Notes under the pieces: generated by a model | Told to the model about the DNA's origin: nothing | The model's input: only the letters and a program-made list of their open reading frames with translations | Databases searched by the model: none | Origin: Arthrobacter yangruifuii | GTDB lineage: Bacteria; Actinomycetota; Actinomycetes; Actinomycetales; Micrococcaceae | Assembly: GCF_009192775.1 (NCBI RefSeq) | Contig: NZ_VTFX01000001.1 | Span: forward strand, 868,001-932,000 | DNA length: 64,000 nucleotides | Direction: 5' to 3' | In this document: one piece after another, positions 16,588 to 23,837 of the stretch | Numbering within the stretch: the first letter of the stretch is position 1 | Layout: each line of letters begins with the position of its first letter | Made by a program: the position numbers and the translations under genes

Positions 16588-16986
16588 CCCGGGACGGACC
16601 GCCCGAAGACGGTGCGAAGCAGGGGCGGATCCGGCCCCTCGGAAGGGCCTGTGCCCAAGGTCACCGCCCGGAACAACGTTCCCGCCTCCGGGATGCCGTA
16701 CACTTGAACACATCCCCCACTCCGGTATTCCCTTATTTTCGTGCGGTTCATCGAGGTTCTCACCTTAAATCCGTACGGTTCGTTGTGTTGGGGCCCGCAT
16801 TCTTATGCGGGCAGATTCATCTTTTGGGGAGCGCCGGCAAAGAAATCGTCACACCGGTCGTAGGCACAATCCAGTGAAATCGGCCCACAGCTGTGACGGA
16901 AAGTCCTGCCTGGGATTGCAACAGCGCCGGACTTACGTCCCGCAGCCTCCTGGTTGCCTGGTCCCCGATTGAATGAGGATTACCTC
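16588..16986 (+). other. Long leader region upstream of the DEAD-box helicase gene
   Basis: There is no gene in this 399-bp gap. A TACACT box at 16699-16704 could be a -10 element, which would give a 5' untranslated region of about 275 bases. Such a leader is typical of cold-inducible helicase genes. It contains a perfect hairpin at 16793-16812 and ends in the ribosome binding site GAGGA at 16975-16979. Confidence 0.45.
16793..16825 (+). terminator. Terminator-like hairpin inside the helicase leader
   Basis: GCCCGCAT-TCTT-ATGCGGGC is a perfect 8-bp stem with a four-base loop. It is followed by AGATTCATCTTTT. It lies about 160 bases before the start codon and would end transcription before the gene unless alternative folding prevents it. 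Confidence 0.5.
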
Positions 16987-18894
16987 TTGTCTGAAGCCAC
17001 ACTGGAAAACACCCACACCGCCGACAGCGCCGCTGTCGCCACCCCCGAAGCCGAAGAGAACACTGTTCTGTTCAGCGACTTCGGACTGGACGAGCGTGTC
17101 TTGGCAGCCCTGAAGGATGTGGGCTACGTCAAGCCTTCACCCATCCAGGCAGCCACCATCCCCCTTCTGCTCGAAGGCCGCGACGTCGTGGGCCTGGCAC
17201 AGACCGGTACCGGCAAAACCGCCGCCTTCGCCGTTCCCGCCCTGTCCCTGCTGGCCGGACGTCCGGCCACCAAGGCCACCCAGGTGCTGGTGCTTGCCCC
17301 CACCCGTGAACTGGCACTGCAGTCCGCAGAGGCCTTCACGTCCTATGCAGTCCACATGGACGGCATCACCGTTCTTCCCGTATACGGCGGCTCCGCCTAC
17401 GGTCCCCAGCTTGCAGGCCTGCGCCGCGGCGCACAGGTAGTTGTGGGCACTCCCGGCCGTGTGATTGACCACATCGCCAAGGGTTCCCTCGACCTGTCCA
17501 ACCTCGAGTACCTGGTGCTCGACGAAGCTGACGAAATGCTGCGCATGGGCTTCGCCGAAGACGTGGAGCAGATCCTTTCCTCCACTCCGGCAGAGAAGCA
17601 GGTTGCCCTGTTCTCCGCCACCATGCCGCCGGCCATCCGCAAGATTGCCAAGAAATACCTGAACAACGCTGCGGAAATCACGGTCAAGTCCAAGACCACC
17701 ACCGGTGTCAACACCCGCCAGCGCTACGTGCAGGTCATGGGCCCGCACAAGCTCGATGCCATGACCCGCATCCTGGAAACCGAAGAGTTCGACGGCGTTA
17801 TCGCGTTCGTCCGGACCAAGGCAGCCACCGAGGATCTGGCCGACAAGCTGAAGGACCGCGGCTACAGCGCCGCCGCCATCAACGGCGACATCCCGCAGCA
17901 GCAGCGTGAGCGTACGGTCGAGGCCCTCCGCGACGGCAAGATCGACATCCTGGTTGCCACGGATGTTGCCGCCCGCGGCCTCGACGTCGAACGCATCAGC
18001 CACGTCGTCAACTACGACATCCCGCACGACACCGAGTCCTACGTCCACCGCATCGGCCGCACCGGCCGTGCAGGACGCAGCGGCGACGCGATCCTGTTCA
18101 TGACCCCCCGCGAGAAGTACCTGCTGCGGGCCATTGAAAAGGCAACCCGCCAGCCGGTGGAGCACATGCAGCTTCCCAGCGTCGACGTTGTCAACGAGAA
18201 GCGCCTGGCCAAGTTCTCCGAGAAAATCACGGAAACCCTCGGCTCCGAGGACATCGCCGTGTTCCGGGACCTGGTGACCAAGTACCTGTCCGAGCACGAC
18301 GTTCCCGCAGAAGACGTTGCCGCAGCCCTGGCCGTCATGGCCCAGGGCGGCCGCGACCTGCTGCTGCGCGAAATCCCCGTGGCTCCGGCCCGCCAGCGCG
18401 AGCGTTCCGAAGGCCGTAACGACGGCGTCGGATCCCGCGGCCCGACGCGTCCGCTGACCGAAGGCAATGCAACGTACCGCATCGCCGTCGGCCGCCGCCA
18501 GCGCGTTCTGCCGGGTTCGATTGTCGGCGCCATTGCCAATGAGGGCGGCCTGTCCTCAGCGCAGATCGGCGGCATCGACATCCGTGCAGACCACACCCTG
18601 GTGGAACTGCCTGCTGACCTTTCCAAGGATCAGCTGCGCGCACTGTCCCGCACCCGGATCGGCGGCGAGCTGATCCACCTCGAACTGGACAAGGGCCGCA
18701 AGCCGGCACGTGAGCGTGAAGGCGGAAGCTTCAACGACCGTGCAGACCGCGGCGGCTTCAAGAAGGACTTCAAGAAGCGCGACGGCGAGCGTTCCTTCGG
18801 GGACCGCGGCAGCGACCGCCCGTTCAAGAAGCGTGAAGGCGGCTTCCGCGACAGCGCAGCCGCAGGTGCCCGCAAGCCCCGTTTCCGCGACTAG
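16987..18894 (+). CDS. deaD: DEAD-box ATP-dependent RNA helicase with DbpA-type RNA-binding domain
   Basis: This 635-residue enzyme unwinds RNA duplexes, with roles in ribosome assembly and cold adaptation. The Q motif, QTGTGKT (about residue 72), PTRELA, DEAD (about 179) and FSAT are in the first RecA domain. The second holds ATDVAARGLDV and HRIGRTGRAGR. A DbpA/CsdA-like RNA-binding domain follows (about 490-580), then a basic RG/K-rich tail. I chose the TTG at 16987 with GAGGA seven bases before; another TTG 33 bp earlier has no ribosome binding site. Two hairpins close the gene. The size and layout match the actinobacterial DeaD/CsdA group. Confidence 0.92.
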   Translation: MSEATLENTHTADSAAVATPEAEENTVLFSDFGLDERVLAALKDVGYVKPSPIQAATIPLLLEGRDVVGLAQTGTGKTAAFAVPALSLLAGRPATKATQVLVLAPTRELALQSAEAFTSYAVHMDGITVLPVYGGSAYGPQLAGLRRGAQVVVGTPGRVIDHIAKGSLDLSNLEYLVLDEADEMLRMGFAEDVEQILSSTPAEKQVALFSATMPPAIRKIAKKYLNNAAEITVKSKTTTGVNTRQRYVQVMGPHKLDAMTRILETEEFDGVIAFVRTKAATEDLADKLKDRGYSAAAINGDIPQQQRERTVEALRDGKIDILVATDVAARGLDVERISHVVNYDIPHDTESYVHRIGRTGRAGRSGDAILFMTPREKYLLRAIEKATRQPVEHMQLPSVDVVNEKRLAKFSEKITETLGSEDIAVFRDLVTKYLSEHDVPAEDVAAALAVMAQGGRDLLLREIPVAPARQRERSEGRNDGVGSRGPTRPLTEGNATYRIAVGRRQRVLPGSIVGAIANEGGLSSAQIGGIDIRADHTLVELPADLSKDQLRALSRTRIGGELIHLELDKGRKPAREREGGSFNDRADRGGFKKDFKKRDGERSFGDRGSDRPFKKREGGFRDSAAAGARKPRFRD

Positions 18895-18901
18895 GAAACC
18901 T

Positions 18902-18926
18902 CCGGCGCCGTTAGCCTAGGCGCCGG
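18902..18926 (+). terminator. First hairpin after deaD
   Basis: TCCGGCGCC pairs with GGCGCCGGA around a short loop. No T run follows, so it may act together with the stronger hairpin 18 bp downstream. Confidence 0.45.
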
Positions 18927-18943
18927 ACAGCACGGCCCGTACC

Positions 18944-18979
18944 AAGAAGGACGCCTCCCGCACGGGAGGCGTCCTTCTT
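18944..18979. terminator. Bidirectional terminator between deaD and the kinase gene
   Basis: AAGAAGGACGCCTCCC (18944-18959) and its exact complement (18964-18979) form a 16-bp stem with a four-base loop. Runs of A and T at the outer ends allow it to work for both the plus-strand helicase and the minus-strand kinase. Confidence 0.8.
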
Positions 18980-18993
18980 GCTGTCTTCGTGGC

Positions 18994-19042
18994 CGTGCTT
19001 CTTACTGACCCTGCTTTTTACTGCCCGTGCTTCTTACTGTCC
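18994..19042 (-). repeat. Three 16-17 bp tandem repeats over the kinase gene 3' end
   Basis: Units begin at 18994, 19010 and 19026. Read on the minus strand, each carries CAGTAA, the last codon plus stop of the kinase gene; only the rightmost copy is the real end. The array duplicates the stop region outward. Confidence 0.75.
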
Positions 19043-20416
19043 GTACCCCCGGGCGCGGCGGGTATCGAGGCGCAACTCGAGGTCATTCATGACAATCGCT
19101 GCGAGGTCCTGCAAAGTGGCCGCGTCTTCCGGGGAGAAGGTGCGCGGCTCCCGGTCCAGGATGCAGAAGGTGCCCAGGTTGAACCCGTCCCTGGTCTGCA
19201 GCGGCACTCCGGCGTAGAACTGCAGGCCGAATTCGCCGGCCACCAGGGGATTGGCCAGTGTCCTTGGATCCTGCCGGGCGTCGTCGACCACATAGACGCC
19301 GTCCTGCAGGATGGCGGATGCGCACAGGCCCGGGTCGCGGCCAATCTCGACGGCTTCGGTGCCGTGGTGGGACTTGAACCAGATCCGGTCGGTGTCCACC
19401 ACGCTGACAATGGCCACGGGGGCGTCGAAGAGACGCGATGCCAGGGCGGTGACCCGGTCGAAGGCACCGTCCGGGGGAGTGTCCAGCAGTTCGTAGCGGC
19501 GAACCGCATCCATGCGCTGTGCCTCATCATCAGGGAGCAGCCCGGGGTCCACCCGGTGCCGTCCCCGGGCGGTGACGATCATGTCGTAGAGCACCTGGGA
19601 GACGTCGTGGGCGCTGGGACGCTCAGCGGCGTCCTGAGCCGTCATGGCACGCAGAAGCGGCTCCCAGTCGCCGCCGAGCCCTGCGGGGATCTCAGGGTCG
19701 CGCAGGAGGCGTGCGAGGGCACTTTCCAGGGCGGGGCCGGGGAAGGCCGGTTTCCCCGTCAGGCACTGCAGCAGGACCAGGCCCAGGGAATACACGTCGC
19801 TTGCAGGCCCTGCCTGTTCCCCGCGTGCCTGTTCGGGGCTCATGAACGCAGCGGTGCCGGAGAATGTGCCGGGTTGGGACTGCGGGTCATTCGCGACGAG
19901 GGCAACGCCGAAGTCCGTGAGCTTGGCACGAAGGCGGGCATCGGCGCTCTGGTAGTCGAACAGCATGATGTTCGCCGGTTTGACGTCCCGGTGCACCACG
20001 CCGTTTTCGTGGATGTACCCGAGTCCCAGGGCCAGGTCGTAACCCAGCAGTGCGGCCTGCCGGCGGGGCAGCCGGCCCTCCTTGAGCCGTTCGCGCAGGT
20101 CCAGGCCCTGGACGAGTTCCATGACCAGATAGATCTGCGGCGATTCGGGAGTGGACGTGTCGGATCCGGCATCCAGGAGTGTGACCAGGCTGTGGTGGTT
20201 CAGGCGCGCCAGGATCTTGGCCTCGGCGTCACTGCGCCGAAGGTCCATCTCGCTGGTCGCTGACGGGCGGATGATCTTCACCGCTACGTCTCGGCCCAGG
20301 AACTCATCCCTGGCCCGGTGGACGGTGCCCATGGCACCTGCCCCGATTTGATTCAGGAGACGGTATCTTCCACCCAGGAAGATACCGGCTGAAACATGGT
20401 TCGGCACTGTGCTCAC
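19034..20416 (-). CDS. Soluble Ser/Thr protein kinase fused to a GAF domain
   Basis: This 460-residue protein has a Hanks-type kinase domain at about residues 10-275. It includes the glycine loop IGAGAMGTVHRA, the VAIK-equivalent lysine in DVAVKIIRP, the HE-N-GVVHRDVKPANIM catalytic loop, and DFG in LTDFGVAL. The activation segment ends in SGTAAFMSPEQARG. A GAF domain follows (about 300-450), beginning RRYELLDTPPDGAFDRV, of the kind often found in cyclase and kinase signalling proteins. No membrane helix or PASTA repeat is present, unlike PknB-type kinases, so the GAF domain is the likely sensor. I chose the GTG at 20416; a longer frame to 20557 adds non-homologous residues. Ligand and substrates are unknown. 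Confidence 0.88.
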   Translation of the reverse strand: MSTVPNHVSAGIFLGGRYRLLNQIGAGAMGTVHRARDEFLGRDVAVKIIRPSATSEMDLRRSDAEAKILARLNHHSLVTLLDAGSDTSTPESPQIYLVMELVQGLDLRERLKEGRLPRRQAALLGYDLALGLGYIHENGVVHRDVKPANIMLFDYQSADARLRAKLTDFGVALVANDPQSQPGTFSGTAAFMSPEQARGEQAGPASDVYSLGLVLLQCLTGKPAFPGPALESALARLLRDPEIPAGLGGDWEPLLRAMTAQDAAERPSAHDVSQVLYDMIVTARGRHRVDPGLLPDDEAQRMDAVRRYELLDTPPDGAFDRVTALASRLFDAPVAIVSVVDTDRIWFKSHHGTEAVEIGRDPGLCASAILQDGVYVVDDARQDPRTLANPLVAGEFGLQFYAGVPLQTRDGFNLGTFCILDREPRTFSPEDAATLQDLAAIVMNDLELRLDTRRARGYGQ

Positions 20417-20592
20417 GCGCCCTCGCTTTCTTGTAGGGTAAGCATACTGACAAAACCCGCCTGTGAGGTGCGGCAGAGTCGGCGGGGCGGCCGTTTTTGC
20501 AGGGCCGCAAAAGTGTCTCTCGTCACCTTTTCCGCAAACGGCCCATTTCGATTTCATGTTCAGGAAAAGTGCTGGTAAAGTTTTATGTCGTT
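20417..20592. other. Divergent spacer between the kinase gene and tRNA-Thr
   Basis: The 176-bp spacer holds the kinase ribosome binding region (GAGGG on the minus strand) and the tRNA-Thr promoter. No further gene is seen. Confidence 0.5.
20553..20581 (+). promoter_or_regulatory. Likely tRNA-Thr promoter
   Basis: TTCATG (20553-20558) and TAAAGT (20576-20581) are separated by 17 bp, and the tRNA begins 11 bp later. The -10 match is good and the -35 match weak. Confidence 0.45.
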
Positions 20593-20664
20593 GCCCCGAT
20601 AGCTCAGTGGTAGAGCGCCATCTTGGTAAGATGGAGGTCCCGGGATCGATTCCCGGTCGGGGCT
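20593..20664 (+). tRNA. tRNA-Thr (GGT)
   Basis: The full cloverleaf is present. Acceptor strands GCCCCGA and TCGGGGC pair, the anticodon stem CCATC/GATGG encloses TTGGTAA with anticodon GGT, and the T arm is CCGGG/CCCGG. The discriminator base is T, and CCA is not encoded. It is paired with a tRNA-Met gene 74 bp downstream. Confidence 0.95.
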
Positions 20665-20738
20665 CTCAATGGGAGGGCCCGCGTTGCTCAGGCTGTGTTT
20701 TTTGCGCAGGCCTCGGTAGGGCGGGCTTCACTCATTTT

Positions 20739-20812
20739 GGCGGTGTAGCTCAGTTGGTTAGAGCGCACGACTCATAATCGTGAGGTCGGGAGATCGAGCC
20801 TCCCCACCGCTA
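20739..20812 (+). tRNA. tRNA-Met (CAT), elongator type
   Basis: The acceptor GGCGGTG pairs with CACCGCT (one G-T pair at the end), and the anticodon stem CACGA/TCGTG holds CTCATAA with anticodon CAT. The T arm is GGGAG/CTCCC. The D arm and the lack of three G-C pairs below the anticodon loop fit an elongator rather than an initiator. The order tRNA-Thr then tRNA-Met is a common actinobacterial arrangement. Confidence 0.93.
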
Positions 20813-20817
20813 CGGAC

Positions 20818-20852
20818 AAGCCCCCGGAATCTCTGGATTCCGGGGGCTTTTT
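20818..20852 (+). terminator. Terminator after the tRNA-Thr/tRNA-Met pair
   Basis: AAGCCCCCGGAATC (20818-20831) pairs perfectly with 20836-20849 around TCTG and runs into TTTTT. Confidence 0.92.
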
Positions 20853-20938
20853 CGTTGTCCGGAGTCTTTGGGACCGGAGTCCTGTCGCGGGCGGCCGGTG
20901 GAACGGGACCCATCCCTAAGCTTGCTTATTATTACTGC

Positions 20939-20967
20939 TTGTTCGTAGGGTAGGGATAGCGGATAAC
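20939..20967 (+). promoter_or_regulatory. Possible promoter of the PfpI-family gene
   Basis: TTGTTC (20939-20944) and GATAAC (20962-20967) are 17 bp apart. This would give an untranslated leader of about 85 bases before the ATG at 21058. Confidence 0.35.
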
Positions 20968-21057
20968 CGGAAGGTTTCCGAACGATTTACGAAACCGTAG
21001 AAACATCGCAGCCGGTTCCCTAAGCGGCCCGGCAGCTGAACCGAACGGAGTCAACGC

Positions 21058-21624
21058 ATGGCAGAGCACGATATTTCCGGCAAGAAGGTAGCTTTCCTCC
21101 TCACGGACGGAGTGGAGCAGATTGAGCTGACCAGCCCGTGGAATGCGGTCAAGGAAGCCGGCGGCGAGCCGGTGCTTGTGTCTCCGAAGAAGGGCTCCAT
21201 CCAGGGCTTTGACGGCATGGACAAGGGCGAGACGTTCACGGTTGATCTTGACGTAGCCGATGCCGACGCAGCTGATTTCGACGCGCTGGTCCTGCCCGGC
21301 GGCGTTGTCAACGCCGACTTCCTCCGCGTGGACAAGAACGCCCAGCAGTTTGCCCGTGCCTTCTTCGAGGCGCACAAGCCCGTCGCTTCCATCTGCCACG
21401 GCCCCTGGCTGCTGATCGACGCCGGCGTCGTCAAGGGACGCGATCTGACGTCCTACCACACGCTGGCAACGGACCTGAAGAACGCCGGCGCAAACTGGAC
21501 CGACGAGGAAGTGGTGGTGGACCAGGGCTTCGTCACCAGCCGCAACCCTGACGATCTTCCTGCCTTCAACGACAAGCTGATTGAGGAAATCGCCGAAGGG
21601 GAACACGCGGGCCAGCACGCCTAG
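21058..21624 (+). CDS. DJ-1/PfpI-family protein
   Basis: This 188-residue cytoplasmic protein is a member of the DJ-1/PfpI superfamily, type 1 glutamine amidotransferase-like. The nucleophile elbow is SICHGPWLL with cysteine 113, the glutamate of the site lies in DGVEQIEL (about residue 18), and the LVLPGGVVNADFLR and SYHTLATDLKNAGANW segments match the YhbO/PfpI branch. Relatives are stress proteins with deglycase or protease-like activities that are still debated, so I give no reaction. CGGAG precedes the ATG. A promoter-like pair lies about 90 bp upstream, after the tRNA terminator. A palindrome follows the gene. Confidence 0.9.
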   Translation: MAEHDISGKKVAFLLTDGVEQIELTSPWNAVKEAGGEPVLVSPKKGSIQGFDGMDKGETFTVDLDVADADAADFDALVLPGGVVNADFLRVDKNAQQFARAFFEAHKPVASICHGPWLLIDAGVVKGRDLTSYHTLATDLKNAGANWTDEEVVVDQGFVTSRNPDDLPAFNDKLIEEIAEGEHAGQHA

Positions 21625-21654
21625 GCCTTCCCGAAGCACCGCCGGAGGGTGGGG

Positions 21655-21671
21655 TAACGTAAAAAACGTTA
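21655..21671 (+). promoter_or_regulatory. Perfect palindrome TAACGT-N5-ACGTTA before the DUF2797 gene
   Basis: TAACGT (21655-21660) and ACGTTA (21666-21671) flank five A bases, 10-30 bp before the possible start codons of the next gene. The shape suits a dimeric repressor site; no regulator can be assigned. Confidence 0.4.
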
Positions 21672-21681
21672 TTCCGCCCTT

Positions 21682-22656
21682 TTGGCGTTAAACGGGAGGT
21701 TGACCATTCCTGCAGCCGGGAGCACCACAGCGAACGCCGACGCCGGCAGGTTCCTCTGTTCGGGAACGTCCTGGGACGGCTCGGGCCCGCGCCTGGCACT
21801 GCACCTGCCCGACGGGCAGCCGCACCGCCAGCCGCTCACGCCGGGCACCGAGCTCCGGTTCCGGGTCCTGGCGGACACCAACGGCAATGAGAAGTTCTGC
21901 CTCGGCTCCTGGCAGGTGAACGACGACGGCGTCCAGTCCCACACTCCCTGTCCGGGCCAGGCTCCTGCCGAGCGCGGTTATCAGTGCAGCAGCTGCTTCA
22001 TCCGGGACGAGGTGCGCGGCATCCACAACAGCCACCGTGTGGACAGCATCCCCGACGCGCTCCGGCGCTACCTGGACCAGCCGCACTGGCTGTACGTTGC
22101 GACCTTCGCCGACGGGTCCACCAAGGTAGGTACCGCCGCAGACGGGCGCAAACGGCTGAGGCTGGTGGAGCAGGGAGCCGTCTGTGCCCGCTATGTTGCC
22201 CGCGCAGGCGACGGGCTGATTGTGCGGGTGCTGGAAGACGCTGTCACCGCCGTCGTCGGCCTGCAGCAGGCAGTGCGTGCGGGAACGAAAACAGCTGCCC
22301 TGACCCGTCCGCTGGCTGCAGGGACACTGGACGCCCGCAACGCGGAAGCGGCCGAGTCGGTGCGGAGCATGCTGGCGGATACGGGGATCACCGGCTTCCG
22401 GCCGGTCGACGAGGTCTGGGAACCGCCTGCCCAGTTCGCCACCGTCCTGGACACGTCGTGCGAACTGTATCCGTGCGACCCGGCATCCGGAGAGCACGGC
22501 ATGGTCATCCAGGCCGTCCTGGGCGCAACGGCCCTGGTCCGGGTGGACGGCGAAGAAACCCTGTTTGCAGCGGACCTGTCCCGGCTGAAGGGCCGCCGGC
22601 TGCAGTACGGTCCCTTCCGCACAGCAGTCCCGGCGCTGCAGGCCGCCCTGTTCTAG
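21682..22656 (+). CDS. DUF2797 family protein
   Basis: The product (about 316-324 residues) belongs to the uncharacterised DUF2797 family. Four cysteines in the first third (FCLGSW, then CPGQ and CSSCF) look like a metal site. A later segment, HWLYVATFADGSTKVGTA followed by RKRLR, recalls the GIY-YIG nuclease fold; that likeness is my inference. The start is unresolved. TTG at 21682 has no ribosome binding site, TTG at 21700 abuts the good GGGAGG at 21694-21699, and an ATT at 21706 has ideal spacing from it. The upstream palindrome overlaps the likely promoter. No operon partner is apparent; the next gene has its own promoter. Confidence 0.72.
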   Translation: MALNGRLTIPAAGSTTANADAGRFLCSGTSWDGSGPRLALHLPDGQPHRQPLTPGTELRFRVLADTNGNEKFCLGSWQVNDDGVQSHTPCPGQAPAERGYQCSSCFIRDEVRGIHNSHRVDSIPDALRRYLDQPHWLYVATFADGSTKVGTAADGRKRLRLVEQGAVCARYVARAGDGLIVRVLEDAVTAVVGLQQAVRAGTKTAALTRPLAAGTLDARNAEAAESVRSMLADTGITGFRPVDEVWEPPAQFATVLDTSCELYPCDPASGEHGMVIQAVLGATALVRVDGEETLFAADLSRLKGRRLQYGPFRTAVPALQAALF

Positions 22657-22702
22657 CGGGAGTCCCGCGGCAGGCGGTTCGGGGCGGCCCCGCCCGCCCC
22701 TG

Positions 22703-22708
22703 TATTCT
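22703..22708 (+). promoter_or_regulatory. -10 box TATTCT of a leaderless promoter
   Basis: TATTCT is followed by six bases (GAAGAC) and the ATG at 22715. It is probably the promoter for the small membrane protein, both MaoC genes and murB. Confidence 0.5.
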
Positions 22709-22714
22709 GAAGAC

Positions 22715-22951
22715 ATGCTAAATACCCCCTGGGAGACAGGCTCACCCCTGTACCGGAAACTTGTCGTGAGCGCCTTGGCCATCAGCGGCGCCGGGGTGCT
22801 GCTGGTCCTCCTGGGGGCGGTCCTGGACAACCAGGTCCTGATGTACATCGCCCTTCCCCTGATAGTGGTGGGCCTGAGCACGCACCTGAGCGGTATGGTG
22901 GTCCGCGCCAGGGACACCCGCCGCCGCATCAAGGGCATGAAGGACACATAA
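22715..22951 (+). CDS. Small two-helix membrane protein
   Basis: This 78-residue protein has two membrane segments (about residues 16-35 and 40-62) and a basic C-terminus (RARDTRRRIKGMKDT). I do not recognise a named family, but small proteins of this kind are common before the MaoC pair in such genomes. Its TAA overlaps the ATG of the next gene in a TAATG junction, so the two are translationally coupled. It is the first gene of a tight run ending with murB. Confidence 0.75.
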   Translation: MLNTPWETGSPLYRKLVVSALAISGAGVLLVLLGAVLDNQVLMYIALPLIVVGLSTHLSGMVVRARDTRRRIKGMKDT

Positions 22952-23400
22952 TGAGCATCAATCCCGCACTTCAGGGGCGCACGTATCCGGCCGGGGAAGC
23001 GTATTCCGTGGGCCGCGAAAAGATCCGTGAATTCGCCGCGGCCGTCAAGGCCACCAACCCGGCACACTTCGACGTGGCCAAGGCGCAGGAGCTGGGCTAC
23101 GCGGACCTGGTTGCCCCGCCCACCTTCGCCATCATCGTGGCGCAGCGTGCCGACGCCCTGCTGGTGGCCGATCCCGGGGCAGGCATTGACTTCTCCCGGG
23201 TGGTGCACGCCGACCAGCGCTTCACCCACCACCGCCCCATCGTGGCCGGAGATGAACTGGTGGCAGAACTGCACGTGGACTCCGTCCGGGCCATGGGCGA
23301 CGGCGCCCTGATCACCACCCGCGCGGAAATCTCCACGACCGAGGGCGAACACGTAGCCACCACCCTTTCATCCATCCTCGTCCGCGGAGAGGGACAGTAA
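22951..23400 (+). CDS. MaoC family dehydratase, N-terminal-type subunit (HadA-like)
   Basis: This 149-residue protein has a single hot-dog fold of the FAS1-type MaoC dehydratase family. The N-terminal GRTYPAGEAYSVGREKIREFA, APPTFAII and the central RVVHADQRFTHHRPIVAGDEL segments match HadA/HadC, the substrate-binding subunit of (3R)-hydroxyacyl-ACP dehydratase. It lacks the full hydratase motif, which lies in the next protein, so the two probably form a heterodimer. In mycobacteria HadAB works in fatty acid elongation for mycolates; here the acyl substrate is unknown, perhaps a biosynthetic hydroxyacyl thioester. The coupled start and a five-base gap to the next gene support one operon. Confidence 0.88.
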   Translation: MSINPALQGRTYPAGEAYSVGREKIREFAAAVKATNPAHFDVAKAQELGYADLVAPPTFAIIVAQRADALLVADPGAGIDFSRVVHADQRFTHHRPIVAGDELVAELHVDSVRAMGDGALITTRAEISTTEGEHVATTLSSILVRGEGQ

Positions 23401-23405
23401 CCGCC

Positions 23406-23837
23406 ATGTCCATTGCACTGAGTGAGCTTTCCAAGGGCAGCGAGATCGGTTCCACCACGCTGGAGATTTCCCGCGCGGACCTGATCCGCTACGCCGGCGC
23501 CTCCGGAGATTTCAACCCGATCCACTGGAACGAGCGCTTCGCCCGCGAGGTGGAACTGCCCGGCGTCATCGCGCACGGGATGTTCACCATGGGTACCGCT
23601 GTCCAGCTGGTGAGCGACTGGATTTCGGATCCCGGTGCGGTCATCGACTACCAGACACGCTTTACCCGGCCCGTCCTGGTGGAGGACATCGACGGCGCCC
23701 CCGGCGCAGTGGTCGAGGTGACCGGAGTGATCGGCGCCGTCGACCCGGACAATTCGACCGCCCGGGTTGACCTTACGGTGACCTTCAACGGCCAGAAGGT
23801 GCTGGTCAAGGCCCAGGCAGTGGTGCGGGTCTGGTGA
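23406..23837 (+). CDS. MaoC family dehydratase, catalytic subunit (HadB-like)
   Basis: This 143-residue hot-dog protein carries the intact hydratase 2 motif YAGASGDFNPIHWNERFA, with the catalytic aspartate and histidine at about residues 37 and 42, followed by GVIAHGMFTMG. It matches HadB, the active subunit of the (3R)-hydroxyacyl-thioester dehydratase. The preceding MaoC gene lies five bases upstream, and its last codons overlap the murB GTG. The order HadA-HadB near tRNA-Thr/Met and upstream of secE is a known actinobacterial neighbourhood. The product likely dehydrates a hydroxyacyl carrier-bound substrate in fatty acid synthesis. Confidence 0.9.
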   Translation: MSIALSELSKGSEIGSTTLEISRADLIRYAGASGDFNPIHWNERFAREVELPGVIAHGMFTMGTAVQLVSDWISDPGAVIDYQTRFTRPVLVEDIDGAPGAVVEVTGVIGAVDPDNSTARVDLTVTFNGQKVLVKAQAVVRVW

